The notes under the pieces are model-generated. The model saw only the letters and a list, made by a program, of their open reading frames with translations. It ran no database searches and was not told the DNA's origin. This document shows positions 17,216 through 26,326 of a DNA stretch of 64,000 nt, in pieces. This stretch comes from an uncultured Lachnospiraceae bacterium. Lineage in GTDB: Bacteria; Bacillota; Clostridia; Lachnospirales; Lachnospiraceae. Within the stretch, counting starts at the first letter, position 1. Every line of letters begins with the position of its first letter. The stretch spans positions 41,541 through 105,540 of the forward strand of contig CADACD010000004.1 in the NCBI GenBank assembly GCA_902786365.1, written 5' to 3'. The position numbers were made by a program, and so were the translations under genes.

Positions 17216-17598
17216 ATAATATTCTCCATAACCTTTATCTTTTTTTATAAATCGAAAATGCATTTTCTTTTGTAAATCTATCATCATTTTAATATATTCA
17301 TTTGCAAAAAGTAATCAGTAAATTGTAAAATATATGTAAATAAGCATCTTAGTTATCCCACTGACCCGTGAACGTCAACACTTTTTACAAATTATTTACA
17401 AGTTTTGACTATACATTTATAAAAAAAATTTATAAAATAGTAGTTGTTCACATAAAATTCACAAACTTATTCTATTTTTTGTGCATTATTAATAATCAAA
17501 AATCACAGTCAATATGTGCAAAATAAAGAAAACGCCTAACAATTCTTACCGCATTTTTTTGGTATTAAGAAAACAGCTTAACTGATATGGAGGATATG
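17216..17598. other. Divergent gene-free region between the amidase and a two-component system
   Basis: About 380 very AT-rich bases between divergent genes. They hold one copy of the degenerate intergenic motif (17355-17379) and runs of A/T. No clean -35/-10 pair at 16-18 bp spacing was found for the plus-strand genes. The last bases carry the GGAGG site of the response regulator. Confidence 0.5.
17355..17379 (-). repeat. Copy 2 of the degenerate intergenic motif
   Basis: Minus strand GTTGACGTTCAC, two bases, GTCAGTGGGAT, sharing its 3' half exactly with copy 1 at 1331-1355. Confidence 0.45.
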
Positions 17599-18255
17599 AT
17601 GATAAAAATATTAATTGTTGAAGATGATGAAAATATTGCAAAAATGATACGTGCCACAGTGACCATGGGAGGATATGATTCCTATATATGTTCCGATGGC
17701 ATAACAGGACTTAAACATATGAACAGCGGTGACTATGATCTTGTATTATTGGATATTATGCTGCCGGAAATGGATGGCTTTGAAGTGATTTCAAAACGAA
17801 CCAATGATACTCCTGTCATATTCATCACTGCCAAACAGGATGTTCTTGATAAAGTTTCCGGTCTTAAACTGGGTGCGGAAGACTATATTGTCAAACCATT
17901 TGAAACAGTTGAACTTCTTGCAAGAATAGAAGTTGTTCTCCGCAGATACAATAAAAATGAACATATCCTGACATATAAAGATATTACAATTAATATCGAT
18001 GAACATACATGCCGACAAAATCATACAGATGTGAATCTCACTCCAAAAGAATTTGATCTGATTGTATTTTTTATACAGCATCAGGATGTTGCCATTTCAC
18101 GCAGCCAGCTTTTATCAGCGATATGGTGCTACTACTTTGAGGGCGAATCAAGAACTGTGGATATCCATATACAACAGCTGCGAAAAAAACTCAGCTTAAA
18201 AAACAATCTGATCACTATTCCAAAACTTGGGTACCGGCTTAATAAAATTTCATAG
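17599..18255 (+). CDS. OmpR/PhoB-family response regulator
   Basis: About 218 residues: receiver domain (about 1-115) and winged-helix DNA-binding domain (about 125-218). The phosphoacceptor is Asp52 in LVLLDIMLPEMDG. Acidic residues are in VEDDEN, Thr in FITAKQ, and Lys in EDYIVKPFE. The effector domain has LTPKEFDLIVF and SRTVDIHIQQLRKKL. ATG 17599 is chosen because GGAGG lies five bases upstream; ATGs at 17587 and 17596 are less well placed. The partner kinase follows directly. Target genes are unknown. Confidence 0.93.
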   Translation: MIKILIVEDDENIAKMIRATVTMGGYDSYICSDGITGLKHMNSGDYDLVLLDIMLPEMDGFEVISKRTNDTPVIFITAKQDVLDKVSGLKLGAEDYIVKPFETVELLARIEVVLRRYNKNEHILTYKDITINIDEHTCRQNHTDVNLTPKEFDLIVFFIQHQDVAISRSQLLSAIWCYYFEGESRTVDIHIQQLRKKLSLKNNLITIPKLGYRLNKIS

Positions 18256-18257
18256 AG

Positions 18258-19763
18258 TTGATTCAATCTGTTTTTCACTATCTCACAGAAAGGTTTGGGT
18301 ACAATACTTTGAAACTATGGCAGAAAATATTCCTGTGGACACTACTCACTGTTATGCTTGCAGTGAGTACCATAGGTATTCTTTTACTAAAAAATGATTT
18401 TAATACAAGCATTGATATGCAGACTGAAAATGCTATTTCTGAACATTCTTATATGGTATCGAATATAAGCAATAAGATTATTACGGCAAGACTGCAAAGT
18501 AATTCTATTCTTTTAACCACAAGCCAGATACTCAATGTTCTTGGTGATATTTTTGAAGATTCGAAAATAAATCCTACAACAATTGTGGCACTTTTCAACA
18601 AAAATAACCGGGTACTCTATAATAATGTTCCAATAAGCCTTGATACTTCTATTTTGAACAGTGCGGGCAGCAGCAATACCTCTTCCACTGACAGCAATTT
18701 ATACTACACACAGATTTTAAAAGTTAATGGCCGCATGAGACTGATTGTCGCATCCCCCATTGTTTTGGAAAAACAAAATTTTATTTTTGTAACTTCGACT
18801 GATATTTCCAATATTTATGCTTCATATAGCAATCAGATCCGATACACCAAATATATGTGTATTACCCTTTCTCTTGTGTGTGCCATTATATTATTGACAC
18901 TTTCAAAACTTTTACTACGGCCCCTTGTTAATCTTAACCGCACAACTTCTGCTATTGCAACCGGAGATTACAGCCAGCGGATAACCATCTATTCGGATGA
19001 TGAACTGGGGGAACTTTCCTACAATATGAATATCATGGCAAATGCTGTTGAAAAAAATGTCAATCAATTAAAAGAAGTTGCGGAAAACAGAAAAACGTTT
19101 ATCAATAATCTTTCACATGAGATGAAAACTCCTCTCACATCCATACTCGGTTTTGCGGATATCATGAGAATAAAGAGAAATCTCTCAGACGAAGAATTAT
19201 CAGACTATAGCAATATTATTTTTGATGAGGCAACGCGTCTTAAAAATCTCTCTGGAAAATTGATGGAGCTTATTACAATAGGCGAAACCAATCTTGATTT
19301 TTCCGAAACTGAGACCACCGAACTTTTTTCACAGATTGAACTGGTGATGAAACCAATTATGATAACAAACAACATTTCTTTTACAGTATCATGTGATTCG
19401 TGTTTCATTTACATTGACCTTGAACTTTTCAAATCAGTAATACTTAATCTTCTTGACAATGCCATTAAAGCCTCCGAAAATGATTCTACTATCTCTCTCA
19501 TTGGCAAAATAGAAAATGATGATTTTAAAATTCAAGTGATTGATAAAGGTATTGGAATGTCTGAAGATGATATTTCAAAAGTAACAGAACCATTTTATAT
19601 GGTTGACAAGGCAAGAAGCAGAAAAGCAGGAGGTGTCGGACTCGGTCTTGCCCTTTGCAGCAGTATTGTCGAAATACACAATGCCAAACTTGATATATCC
19701 AGCAGGCTGCAACATGGTACAAATGTGACCGTTTCCATTCAAATTCAAAAAAAGGAGCAGTAA
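18258..19763 (+). CDS. Membrane sensor histidine kinase
   Basis: 501 residues. Membrane helices lie at about 24-45 and 198-220, flanking an extracellular sensor domain of about 150 residues without recognised fold. HAMP spans about 220-272. HisKA carries His287 (LSHEMKTPL). HATPase_c has N-box NLLDNAIKA, G1 DKGIGMS and G2 GGVGLGLAL. It starts with TTG two bases after the response regulator stop; the RBS is weak, so translational coupling is likely. It overlaps neither neighbour but abuts the next gene. The stimulus is unknown. Confidence 0.92.
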   Translation: MIQSVFHYLTERFGYNTLKLWQKIFLWTLLTVMLAVSTIGILLLKNDFNTSIDMQTENAISEHSYMVSNISNKIITARLQSNSILLTTSQILNVLGDIFEDSKINPTTIVALFNKNNRVLYNNVPISLDTSILNSAGSSNTSSTDSNLYYTQILKVNGRMRLIVASPIVLEKQNFIFVTSTDISNIYASYSNQIRYTKYMCITLSLVCAIILLTLSKLLLRPLVNLNRTTSAIATGDYSQRITIYSDDELGELSYNMNIMANAVEKNVNQLKEVAENRKTFINNLSHEMKTPLTSILGFADIMRIKRNLSDEELSDYSNIIFDEATRLKNLSGKLMELITIGETNLDFSETETTELFSQIELVMKPIMITNNISFTVSCDSCFIYIDLELFKSVILNLLDNAIKASENDSTISLIGKIENDDFKIQVIDKGIGMSEDDISKVTEPFYMVDKARSRKAGGVGLGLALCSSIVEIHNAKLDISSRLQHGTNVTVSIQIQKKEQ

Positions 19764-20795
19764 ATGATGAAAAATAATACACATAATTATATTAAACTCA
19801 ATATTCAACTTATTATTACCTTTTTGATGGCTGCTGCTATTATCCTCATTGGCTCTCAGCTTTTAGCCATTATTGGAAGTTATCTTGTCACTTCAGACAC
19901 AACTGTAAAAACATATTCCATCGATGATAATGATTGCTACATGTTTTACACACAGTCCGATAGTGATATTACACTCTTTCCATGGAATTATTATAATCCG
20001 GAGGGAGTTAATTTTTATGACTATTTTGAAGAATTGACTGCTGATTATGACTTTGATTACAATATAGATGATTATGTCAATATTGATAATTTGTATGACA
20101 GTATCAGATACTATTTTTACCAGTCTGTTCCCCATGCAAGGCAATATGTTTTGGAAGAGGATTCTTCTTTGTATGTAATAATGGATTTTGATAATATCTT
20201 TAAAAAAATCACTATGGCAAAAGATTCTTCCGGAATCTATTACTTTTACAATGAACCTGTCACCATTAATAATCAGACATACAATATATCATTTGCTCTT
20301 AATAGCAGATTTGAGTTGCTATCTTTTCAATGTTACAACATGCTCGACTCAAATGCATATACACCGGAAATTATCAGTGCCGGAAAAAAAACGATTACCA
20401 ATTTTATTAATGGTAATAATCAGGTGAACTTAAATCTTTTGATTACAGATCTGCAGAATGCGGCGGGCATTCTTACCAGTTATGAATTACACTACATTTC
20501 CCAAACCGATGAATACACTGTTGATGTGGCTGATGATATATACAACTACTTTTATGATATAGATATTTATGACAACTACATAGAATATTACAGTAATAAT
20601 ATATCGGAAAAGGATTATATGACTCTGACTGACCTCGAATTATATGATTCTGCCATTTCTGAACCGGTTACTTATTCTTATCAGGTGGTAGAGACTGAAA
20701 ATGACATTATGATTATTGTTCTTGATGCTAACATTGTCATCCATTTCGATCCTGTCATGCAGGTATTTACAGGATTTAATATGATTTATAATTAA
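19764..20795 (+). CDS. Membrane-anchored extracytoplasmic protein of unknown function
   Basis: 343 residues with one N-terminal membrane helix (about 13-42) and a long outside domain unusually rich in Asp, Tyr and Asn, with no cysteine cluster. The ATG directly abuts the stop of the histidine kinase and follows AAAGGAGCAG, so it is the third gene of a kinase/regulator operon. By position it resembles kinase-accessory proteins such as YycH/YycI, but no sequence similarity is visible. Role as a kinase regulator or sensed target is inference. Confidence 0.78.
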   Translation: MMKNNTHNYIKLNIQLIITFLMAAAIILIGSQLLAIIGSYLVTSDTTVKTYSIDDNDCYMFYTQSDSDITLFPWNYYNPEGVNFYDYFEELTADYDFDYNIDDYVNIDNLYDSIRYYFYQSVPHARQYVLEEDSSLYVIMDFDNIFKKITMAKDSSGIYYFYNEPVTINNQTYNISFALNSRFELLSFQCYNMLDSNAYTPEIISAGKKTITNFINGNNQVNLNLLITDLQNAAGILTSYELHYISQTDEYTVDVADDIYNYFYDIDIYDNYIEYYSNNISEKDYMTLTDLELYDSAISEPVTYSYQVVETENDIMIIVLDANIVIHFDPVMQVFTGFNMIYN

Positions 20796-20835
20796 AATTG
20801 TTATCAAAATTTTACATTTCTTTAACATATTTGTG

Positions 20836-20864
20836 TTTACTTTAATTTTGTATTGAAGTATACT
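20836..20864 (+). promoter_or_regulatory. Sigma-A promoter of the LCP-family gene
   Basis: TTTACT (20836-20841), 17 bases, TATACT (20859-20864), about 55 bases ahead of the ATG. It separates this gene from the two-component operon. Confidence 0.65.
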
Positions 20865-20918
20865 ACACTTTGTGACTAAATTAAATCACATAGAAAGTTG
20901 CAAAGTGGAGGCGACAAA

Positions 20919-22136
20919 ATGGCTAACCAAAAAATGTCAAAAGCAGAACGTATCAAAAGAAGAAAACGAAAAAAACGCATTAAGCTGTTTTTATTTACGG
21001 TAGAAGTCCTATTTTTTTCAATAGCAATTTCTATCTTAACTATTTTCCTTCTGCCAAATTCAAAGGCTGTCTTTGTAAAGCTTTTTACCAAATGCCCTGC
21101 GGGACAAAGCCTGCTAAAAACTCTATACAAAGAGGACTACGATACAAATGTCCTTGACAATTCTACAAACAAGGACAATATTCATACTGTAGATTTAGGA
21201 AAAGGATATACAAATATTGCATTATTTGGTATCGATCCAAGACTCGGAGAATTTGAAGATTCAACACATACTGATACAATTATGATTGTCAATATTAATA
21301 ATAAAACACACGATGTGAAGCTTGTTTCTGTGTATCGGGATACGTTGCTCAGAATGACCACATCTAACGGCAATATCGATTATGAGAAAGCAAACACTGC
21401 CTACTTTCGAAATGGTGCGGAAGGCGCATTAAATATGCTCAACAGCAATTTAGATCTCGATATTACAGAGTATGTACTTGTCAATTTTGAGGGACTTGCC
21501 AACATCATTGATGCCCTTGGTGGAATTGATATCAATCTTACACCTGATGAACAATTCTATGTAAATGGTTATCTTACAGAGACAAGAAAAATCACCGGAA
21601 TGGATGCTCCTGATGTTCTTACATCAGGCGAAAACGTTCACCTTTCAGGACTTCAGGCAACTGCTTATTGCCGTATAAGGTATGTAACATTTACAGATGA
21701 AGCGGGGAATGAATATAACAATGATTACGGAAGAACAGCAAGGCAGCGTTATGTTCTCAATAAACTTCTTCAAAAAGCAAAAAGTGCAGGTATCTCTGAA
21801 CTGATGAATGTTGCTGATACTTTAATTAAAAAGAACAATGTGGCAGGACATAAAATCATATCTACTAATATCAGTTGGGACAAGATTGTTACTCTGCTTA
21901 CTATTGCTGTAGACTGTAACCTGTCAGAAACCTTTGGTTTTCCTTATGATGTATATACTCCTGAACAAGGCAGGGCATATTATGGCTATGTAATACCAAT
22001 GGGACTTGAACAGAATGTGACAAGGCTTCACAAACAGCTTTTCCCAAGCAAAACTTATGTTCCTTCTGACCTTGTGACACGAATTAATGATTATATTATT
22101 GACGAAACCGGAATCTATCCGCCTGATGACAATTAA
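20919..22136 (+). CDS. LytR-CpsA-Psr (LCP) family cell-wall ligase
   Basis: About 405 residues with a strongly basic cytoplasmic N-terminus (KAERIKRRKRKKRIK), a membrane helix (about 20-45), and an extracellular LCP domain from about residue 85. Family motifs include NIALFGIDPR, SVYRDTLLRM, ANTAYFRNGAEGALNMLN, ALGGIDINLTPDE and TAYCRIRYV with the conserved arginines. LCP enzymes transfer lipid-linked glycopolymers (teichoic acid, capsule) to peptidoglycan. ATG 20919 is preferred because GTGGAGG precedes it; a TTG seven codons earlier has no RBS. Confidence 0.9.
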   Translation: MANQKMSKAERIKRRKRKKRIKLFLFTVEVLFFSIAISILTIFLLPNSKAVFVKLFTKCPAGQSLLKTLYKEDYDTNVLDNSTNKDNIHTVDLGKGYTNIALFGIDPRLGEFEDSTHTDTIMIVNINNKTHDVKLVSVYRDTLLRMTTSNGNIDYEKANTAYFRNGAEGALNMLNSNLDLDITEYVLVNFEGLANIIDALGGIDINLTPDEQFYVNGYLTETRKITGMDAPDVLTSGENVHLSGLQATAYCRIRYVTFTDEAGNEYNNDYGRTARQRYVLNKLLQKAKSAGISELMNVADTLIKKNNVAGHKIISTNISWDKIVTLLTIAVDCNLSETFGFPYDVYTPEQGRAYYGYVIPMGLEQNVTRLHKQLFPSKTYVPSDLVTRINDYIIDETGIYPPDDN

Positions 22137-22171
22137 AATATCAGGCACACATTGATGTTTAAAACAGATCA

Positions 22172-22224
22172 TAAAAAAATGAGCCATATCCATTCAAGTC
22201 GAACGGGGTATGGCTTATTTTAAA
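22172..22224. terminator. Bidirectional terminator between the LCP gene and rlmD
   Basis: Arms GAGCCATATCC and GGGTATGGCTT pair around a 13-base loop, with an A-run before and TTATTTTAAATT after. It serves the converging LCP and RNA methyltransferase genes. Confidence 0.75.
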
Positions 22225-22246
22225 TTAACTAATATATTATTCAAAG

Positions 22247-23746
22247 CTATTCATTTTTCTTACTCAGTAAACAGACTGCTTCAACCGCATCTGTGTGCGG
22301 GAACATGTCTACCGGCTGTACTTTCTCAAGCCGATAACCATTCTCACTCATATATTTTATATCTCTTGCAAGTGTTGCACTGTCACAGCTTACATACACC
22401 ATCTTCTGCGGCTGCATTTTTACAATTGTATCAAGAAGTGCCCTATCACAGCCTTTGCGAGGCGGATCAACCACTATTACATCCGCATATCCACCATGTT
22501 TTTCATAATATTGTGGCAAAATCTCCTCTGACTTTCCAACAAAAAACTCAACATTGTCAATTTCATTCATCTTAGCATTATTTCTTGCATCACGAATCGC
22601 ATCTGAAATAATCTCTACACCAAACACTTTTTTTGCTGAGCGTGCCAGAAACAGTGATATGCTTCCTATTCCACAGTACAAATCCCATACGGTCTCGTTT
22701 CCTGTCAATCCTGCAAACTCCAGTGCTTTGCCATACAATTTTTCTGTCTGTACGGGATTTATCTGAAAAAACGATTTCGGAGAAATGTTAAACTTCAAAT
22801 CTCCTATATAATCTGTTATATATTTTTTTCCATAAACGTGCTCTATCAGTTTTCCCATAATAACATTAGTATTGCACAAATTAATACTCACAGAGATACT
22901 TGTCATTCCTTTCACTTCCTGCAGACGCTTTACAAGCTCATCACAATCCGGAATTTTGTTTCCGTTAATGACAATACAGACCATAATCTCTCCTGTGTGA
23001 AAGGCTTTCCTTATCATTACATAACGAACGAGCCCTTTTAGAGTCACTTCATCATACGGCAGGATATGTTTCTCTGCCATAAATTCTTTAATAATAGTGA
23101 GAATCTCCTCATTTTCAGGCACACCAATATAGCATTTGTCATTTGGAACAATCACATGTGTCCTTCCTGCATAAAATCCTGATACAAGATTTCCTTCATT
23201 GTCCAATCCTATCGGAAACTGTGCCTTATTTCTGTAATGATATGGTGCTTCCATTCCGATAATGGGAAACATATCATAATCTGTAACCCTGCCGATTTTT
23301 TCTATGTTATTTTTTACCTTATTTTGTTTAAATCTCAACTGTTCTTCGTAAGAGGCAGCCATCACCTTGCAGCCCCCACATCTTCTGGAAACCGGACAGG
23401 CAGGCTCTACCCTGTTTGGTGAAGGTTCTGTTACTTTCATCAGTTTTGCATATGCAAATTTAGGATGCGCTTTTGTGATTTTCACTTCGCATAAATCTCC
23501 TCTAACTGCATCTTTTACAAACAAGGTATACCCATCAATTCTGGCAATCCCTTCTCCACCTGTTCCTGTATCTTCAATTCTGACAGTATATACTTCATTC
23601 TTATGATATGAATAAACTTTTTCCTCATTTTCCACCATTTTTATCTCTCTATCTTCTCTGTTATTCTTATCTGTTACATCCATTTGTTCATATTCCACTA
23701 TTCTATTTTCTGACACAGATTTTATATTTTTATTCTCCAAATCCAT
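22247..23746 (-). CDS. rlmD: 23S rRNA (uracil-5-)-methyltransferase, RlmD/RlmCD family
   Basis: 499 residues: a non-conserved acidic N-terminal extension of about 45 residues, a TRAM domain (about 48-105), an iron-sulfur cluster region (CPVSRRCGGC), and a Rossmann methyltransferase domain. SAM-binding is at VWDLYCGIGSISLFLA, the target-base loop at VVDPPRKGCD, and the catalytic Cys in YVSCDSATLARD. It makes m5U in 23S rRNA, using SAM. RBS AAAGGAGTAT precedes the ATG. Which uracil or uracils are modified is unknown, as Firmicutes often have dual-site RlmCD. Confidence 0.92.
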   Translation of the reverse strand: MDLENKNIKSVSENRIVEYEQMDVTDKNNREDREIKMVENEEKVYSYHKNEVYTVRIEDTGTGGEGIARIDGYTLFVKDAVRGDLCEVKITKAHPKFAYAKLMKVTEPSPNRVEPACPVSRRCGGCKVMAASYEEQLRFKQNKVKNNIEKIGRVTDYDMFPIIGMEAPYHYRNKAQFPIGLDNEGNLVSGFYAGRTHVIVPNDKCYIGVPENEEILTIIKEFMAEKHILPYDEVTLKGLVRYVMIRKAFHTGEIMVCIVINGNKIPDCDELVKRLQEVKGMTSISVSINLCNTNVIMGKLIEHVYGKKYITDYIGDLKFNISPKSFFQINPVQTEKLYGKALEFAGLTGNETVWDLYCGIGSISLFLARSAKKVFGVEIISDAIRDARNNAKMNEIDNVEFFVGKSEEILPQYYEKHGGYADVIVVDPPRKGCDRALLDTIVKMQPQKMVYVSCDSATLARDIKYMSENGYRLEKVQPVDMFPHTDAVEAVCLLSKKNE

Positions 23747-23830
23747 ATACTCCTTTTTCCGCTTTTTCTTTTGTACTATCTGTATATAACACTTACATCT
23801 GCTTTACAACGGGATTTCTCTAATATGTCC

Positions 23831-24811
23831 TCATTCCACTGTAGACTTTCTCACATTAGAATCCAATGCCCTGTTAAATCCATACCACTCACTTCCATCA
23901 GCCGGTTTTGTATTTAATAAAAGTTCAGATAATGTCTCTAATTTTGCGTCAGCATTGTCTGCAAGATTGAGTGCAAAAGCTTCCGGCAGTGCCGGTTTTT
24001 TAGGTGAACCATATTCAAGTTCACCATGATGCGCCAATATACAATGAAGCAGTTCTCTTGCTATCTTTGCTGGAAAACCTTCTATCTTTTTAATTTTCTG
24101 ACTTACAATCTCATATCCAATCACAATATGTCCGAGAAGCTGGCCGCTGTCAGTGTAATCGTTTTGCGGAAAAGATGATAATTCATAAACTTTACCTATA
24201 TCATGAAGCATTGCGGCTGTCACGAGCAAATCATGATTCAGAACAGGATATGCCTTAGAAAAATACTCGCACATATTTGTTACAGAAAGTGTATGTTCAA
24301 GAAGTCCGCCTATAAAACCGTGATGTATTGTCTTTGCCGCTGAATGTTTCTTGAATTTATCGACAAAATTCTTATCCTCCACAAAAAACATCTCTAAAAG
24401 TTTTCTCAAATATTCATTTTGCACATGATTCACTCTTTCAAGCAGTTCACTATACATTTTATCGATATCTTTTGTGCTGCTCGGAAGATAATCTGCCGGA
24501 TTATATTCTCCCTCTTCTGCTACCCTGACTCCCTTTATATTCAGCTGCAGACCTCCATTGAAAGTTGTCACATCCGCTGTCACATCTATATAATCCAGCG
24601 CATCAAAATCCATAATTCCCATTGAATTTGGTGTCCATATTTTTCCATCAATTATCCCTGTTTTATCCTGCAATATCACATTCTCATATGGCTTTCCATT
24701 TTTTGTCATTGCTGTCATTCTTTGCTTGCACAGATAGATTCCTCTCACTGCATCCCCATCTCTAAGTGTCTCAATATATTTCATTTTTATGCCAAACTTA
24801 AGGCAGGTCAT
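23831..24811 (-). CDS. YhaM-like 3'-5' exoribonuclease (OB-fold + HD domain)
   Basis: About 326 residues. An N-terminal OB-fold nucleic-acid-binding domain (LQDKTGIIDGKIWTPNS, about 30-115) is followed by an HD phosphohydrolase domain with His in AKTIHHGFIGGLLEHTLSV and AAMLHDIGKVYE, and HHGELEYGSPKKP. Members such as YhaM degrade RNA and DNA 3' ends. ATG 24811 has GAGGCGGG upstream; the frame also contains a TTG five codons earlier and an ATG nine codons later that fits the usual family start (MKYIETLRDGD). It is upstream of rlmD on the same strand. Confidence 0.88.
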   Translation of the reverse strand: MTCLKFGIKMKYIETLRDGDAVRGIYLCKQRMTAMTKNGKPYENVILQDKTGIIDGKIWTPNSMGIMDFDALDYIDVTADVTTFNGGLQLNIKGVRVAEEGEYNPADYLPSSTKDIDKMYSELLERVNHVQNEYLRKLLEMFFVEDKNFVDKFKKHSAAKTIHHGFIGGLLEHTLSVTNMCEYFSKAYPVLNHDLLVTAAMLHDIGKVYELSSFPQNDYTDSGQLLGHIVIGYEIVSQKIKKIEGFPAKIARELLHCILAHHGELEYGSPKKPALPEAFALNLADNADAKLETLSELLLNTKPADGSEWYGFNRALDSNVRKSTVE

Positions 24812-24893
24812 ATACGCCCGCCTCAATCCTTTCTATTTTTATCTTTATTTATATTTCATTTCTTTAGATTCAAAAAATCATTTAATTCAATTA

Positions 24894-26117
24894 CTAATCC
24901 AATTCTCCTACACTAACTTCATATCCGATTTTTTTATACCCATCCCTTCCTTTTCGCATAACCTCAAGTTTCACCGACTGCTTACTTTGACATTCATTTA
25001 GCACACTTAAATACTCATCAAAAGTATAAACTTCTCTTCCTGCAACTGATACTAAAACATCGCCATTCATAATGCCTGCTTTATATGCCGGCGAATCCTC
25101 TTTTGTATTATAGATATAAATTCCATATGGCATATCTGCATCAATTGTTTTGACAACTTCATCGGTCACTTCTTTTCCATATATTCCAATATATTTAATC
25201 TTTTTATCATTTAGAAGTCTGTTAATGTAAGTTTTCAAATCTGCTATATCAATAATATTCACTTTCTCACTAAGCTCATCTGATGTTGAGATACCTAACA
25301 AATATCCTTCCTCATTAAATACAAATCCTCTTTCATTTGTATGTGCCTTCATATCTGTTCCGGAAATTCTGACCTTTGCATCTAATACACTGACAATATT
25401 TTCTTCCAATGTCAGTCTACCTTTTTCAACAGTATTTTTCCTGTTCAAGGGATTTCCCACCAGAATAACCTGTGTAATAGTATCAAATTCTTTCCCTGGT
25501 GCCAACGAGGAAACCATTACATCATTATATTCATCTTGTGCAATATCACCTTCATCTATCTTAACAATCACAAGTTTGTAATCGCTCGAGACATTATTTA
25601 CTTTCGCTTTTTTCGGCATCCCGTTGATGTATACAACTACATCCTGCTCCGGTTTCAGCTCATTATTATAAAGCAAGATATAAACCGCATTATTCTTTCC
25701 CATCACAATTCCCGGAACCTCTTTTTTGTTTTCCTCAATACCATACTCAACTAAGACTACCATTTTTTCCATCTGTTCTTCTGTATATGGACCCGCGTTA
25801 ATACCACACTGATTTTCTATGTTGCTTACGGTTGCCTCTGTCGTAACAAAAATATCTGTCATTTCGGTAGCCGTTGTCCCTTTTAGTGATTTATTGAGTT
25901 CGTCTTTTAATTCAGGTTTCAGGTGCCAAAAAAACAGCCATACTGCTATCCCTGCCAGTCCACCTATTACTAATACAAGTCTTATCGCTCTTATAAAATC
26001 TTTCCATATACTTTTGACAACACGTTCATTTAAAAATCGAAACTCATGTGTCTCATCTTGATTATTACCTTTCTTATCCACTATATCCTCCATTCCGGAA
26101 AACACAATATATATCAC
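24894..26117 (-). CDS. HtrA-like membrane protein with degenerate protease domain and PDZ domain
   Basis: 407 residues: cytoplasmic N-terminus, one membrane helix (about 45-66), a trypsin-like domain (about 110-305) and a C-terminal PDZ domain (about 310-395; DSPAYKAGIMNGDVLVSVAGREV). The layout matches HtrA/DegP proteins, but the catalytic triad seems lost. The NNH region reads YNNEL, the usual TDLAV reads YKLVI, and GNSGGP is replaced by NERGFVF. It is therefore probably a non-proteolytic scaffold or sensor. The start is GTG 26117; an ATG eight codons later is possible. Divergent from mutS2. Confidence 0.75.
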   Translation of the reverse strand: MIYIVFSGMEDIVDKKGNNQDETHEFRFLNERVVKSIWKDFIRAIRLVLVIGGLAGIAVWLFFWHLKPELKDELNKSLKGTTATEMTDIFVTTEATVSNIENQCGINAGPYTEEQMEKMVVLVEYGIEENKKEVPGIVMGKNNAVYILLYNNELKPEQDVVVYINGMPKKAKVNNVSSDYKLVIVKIDEGDIAQDEYNDVMVSSLAPGKEFDTITQVILVGNPLNRKNTVEKGRLTLEENIVSVLDAKVRISGTDMKAHTNERGFVFNEEGYLLGISTSDELSEKVNIIDIADLKTYINRLLNDKKIKYIGIYGKEVTDEVVKTIDADMPYGIYIYNTKEDSPAYKAGIMNGDVLVSVAGREVYTFDEYLSVLNECQSKQSVKLEVMRKGRDGYKKIGYEVSVGELD

Positions 26118-26262
26118 TTTTCACTTTCAGCTTAATATTCTACAACAATATTATGAACAATCTATGACTAATCTGTAACTCTTTTCATACCACTATTCAC
26201 TGTCCTCTTCTATTCTGACCTCACTATACTCAACCGGGCATTCCGTTTGGTGAGGTTCCTGC

Positions 26263-26291
26263 TTGCCATATTAAGTATTTTAGAGTAAAAT
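26263..26291 (+). promoter_or_regulatory. Sigma-A promoter of mutS2
   Basis: TTGCCA (26263-26268), 17 bases, TAAAAT (26286-26291), about 36 bases ahead of the mutS2 ATG. Confidence 0.65.
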
Positions 26292-26326
26292 AGTGATAGA
26301 TATTGTTTTTAAATTGTGAGGTTTTT

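Noticed and set aside
26189-26203. Possible further copy of the GTTACTRTTCAC motif
   Set aside because: Only CACTATTCACTG matches, on the opposite half; too short to count.
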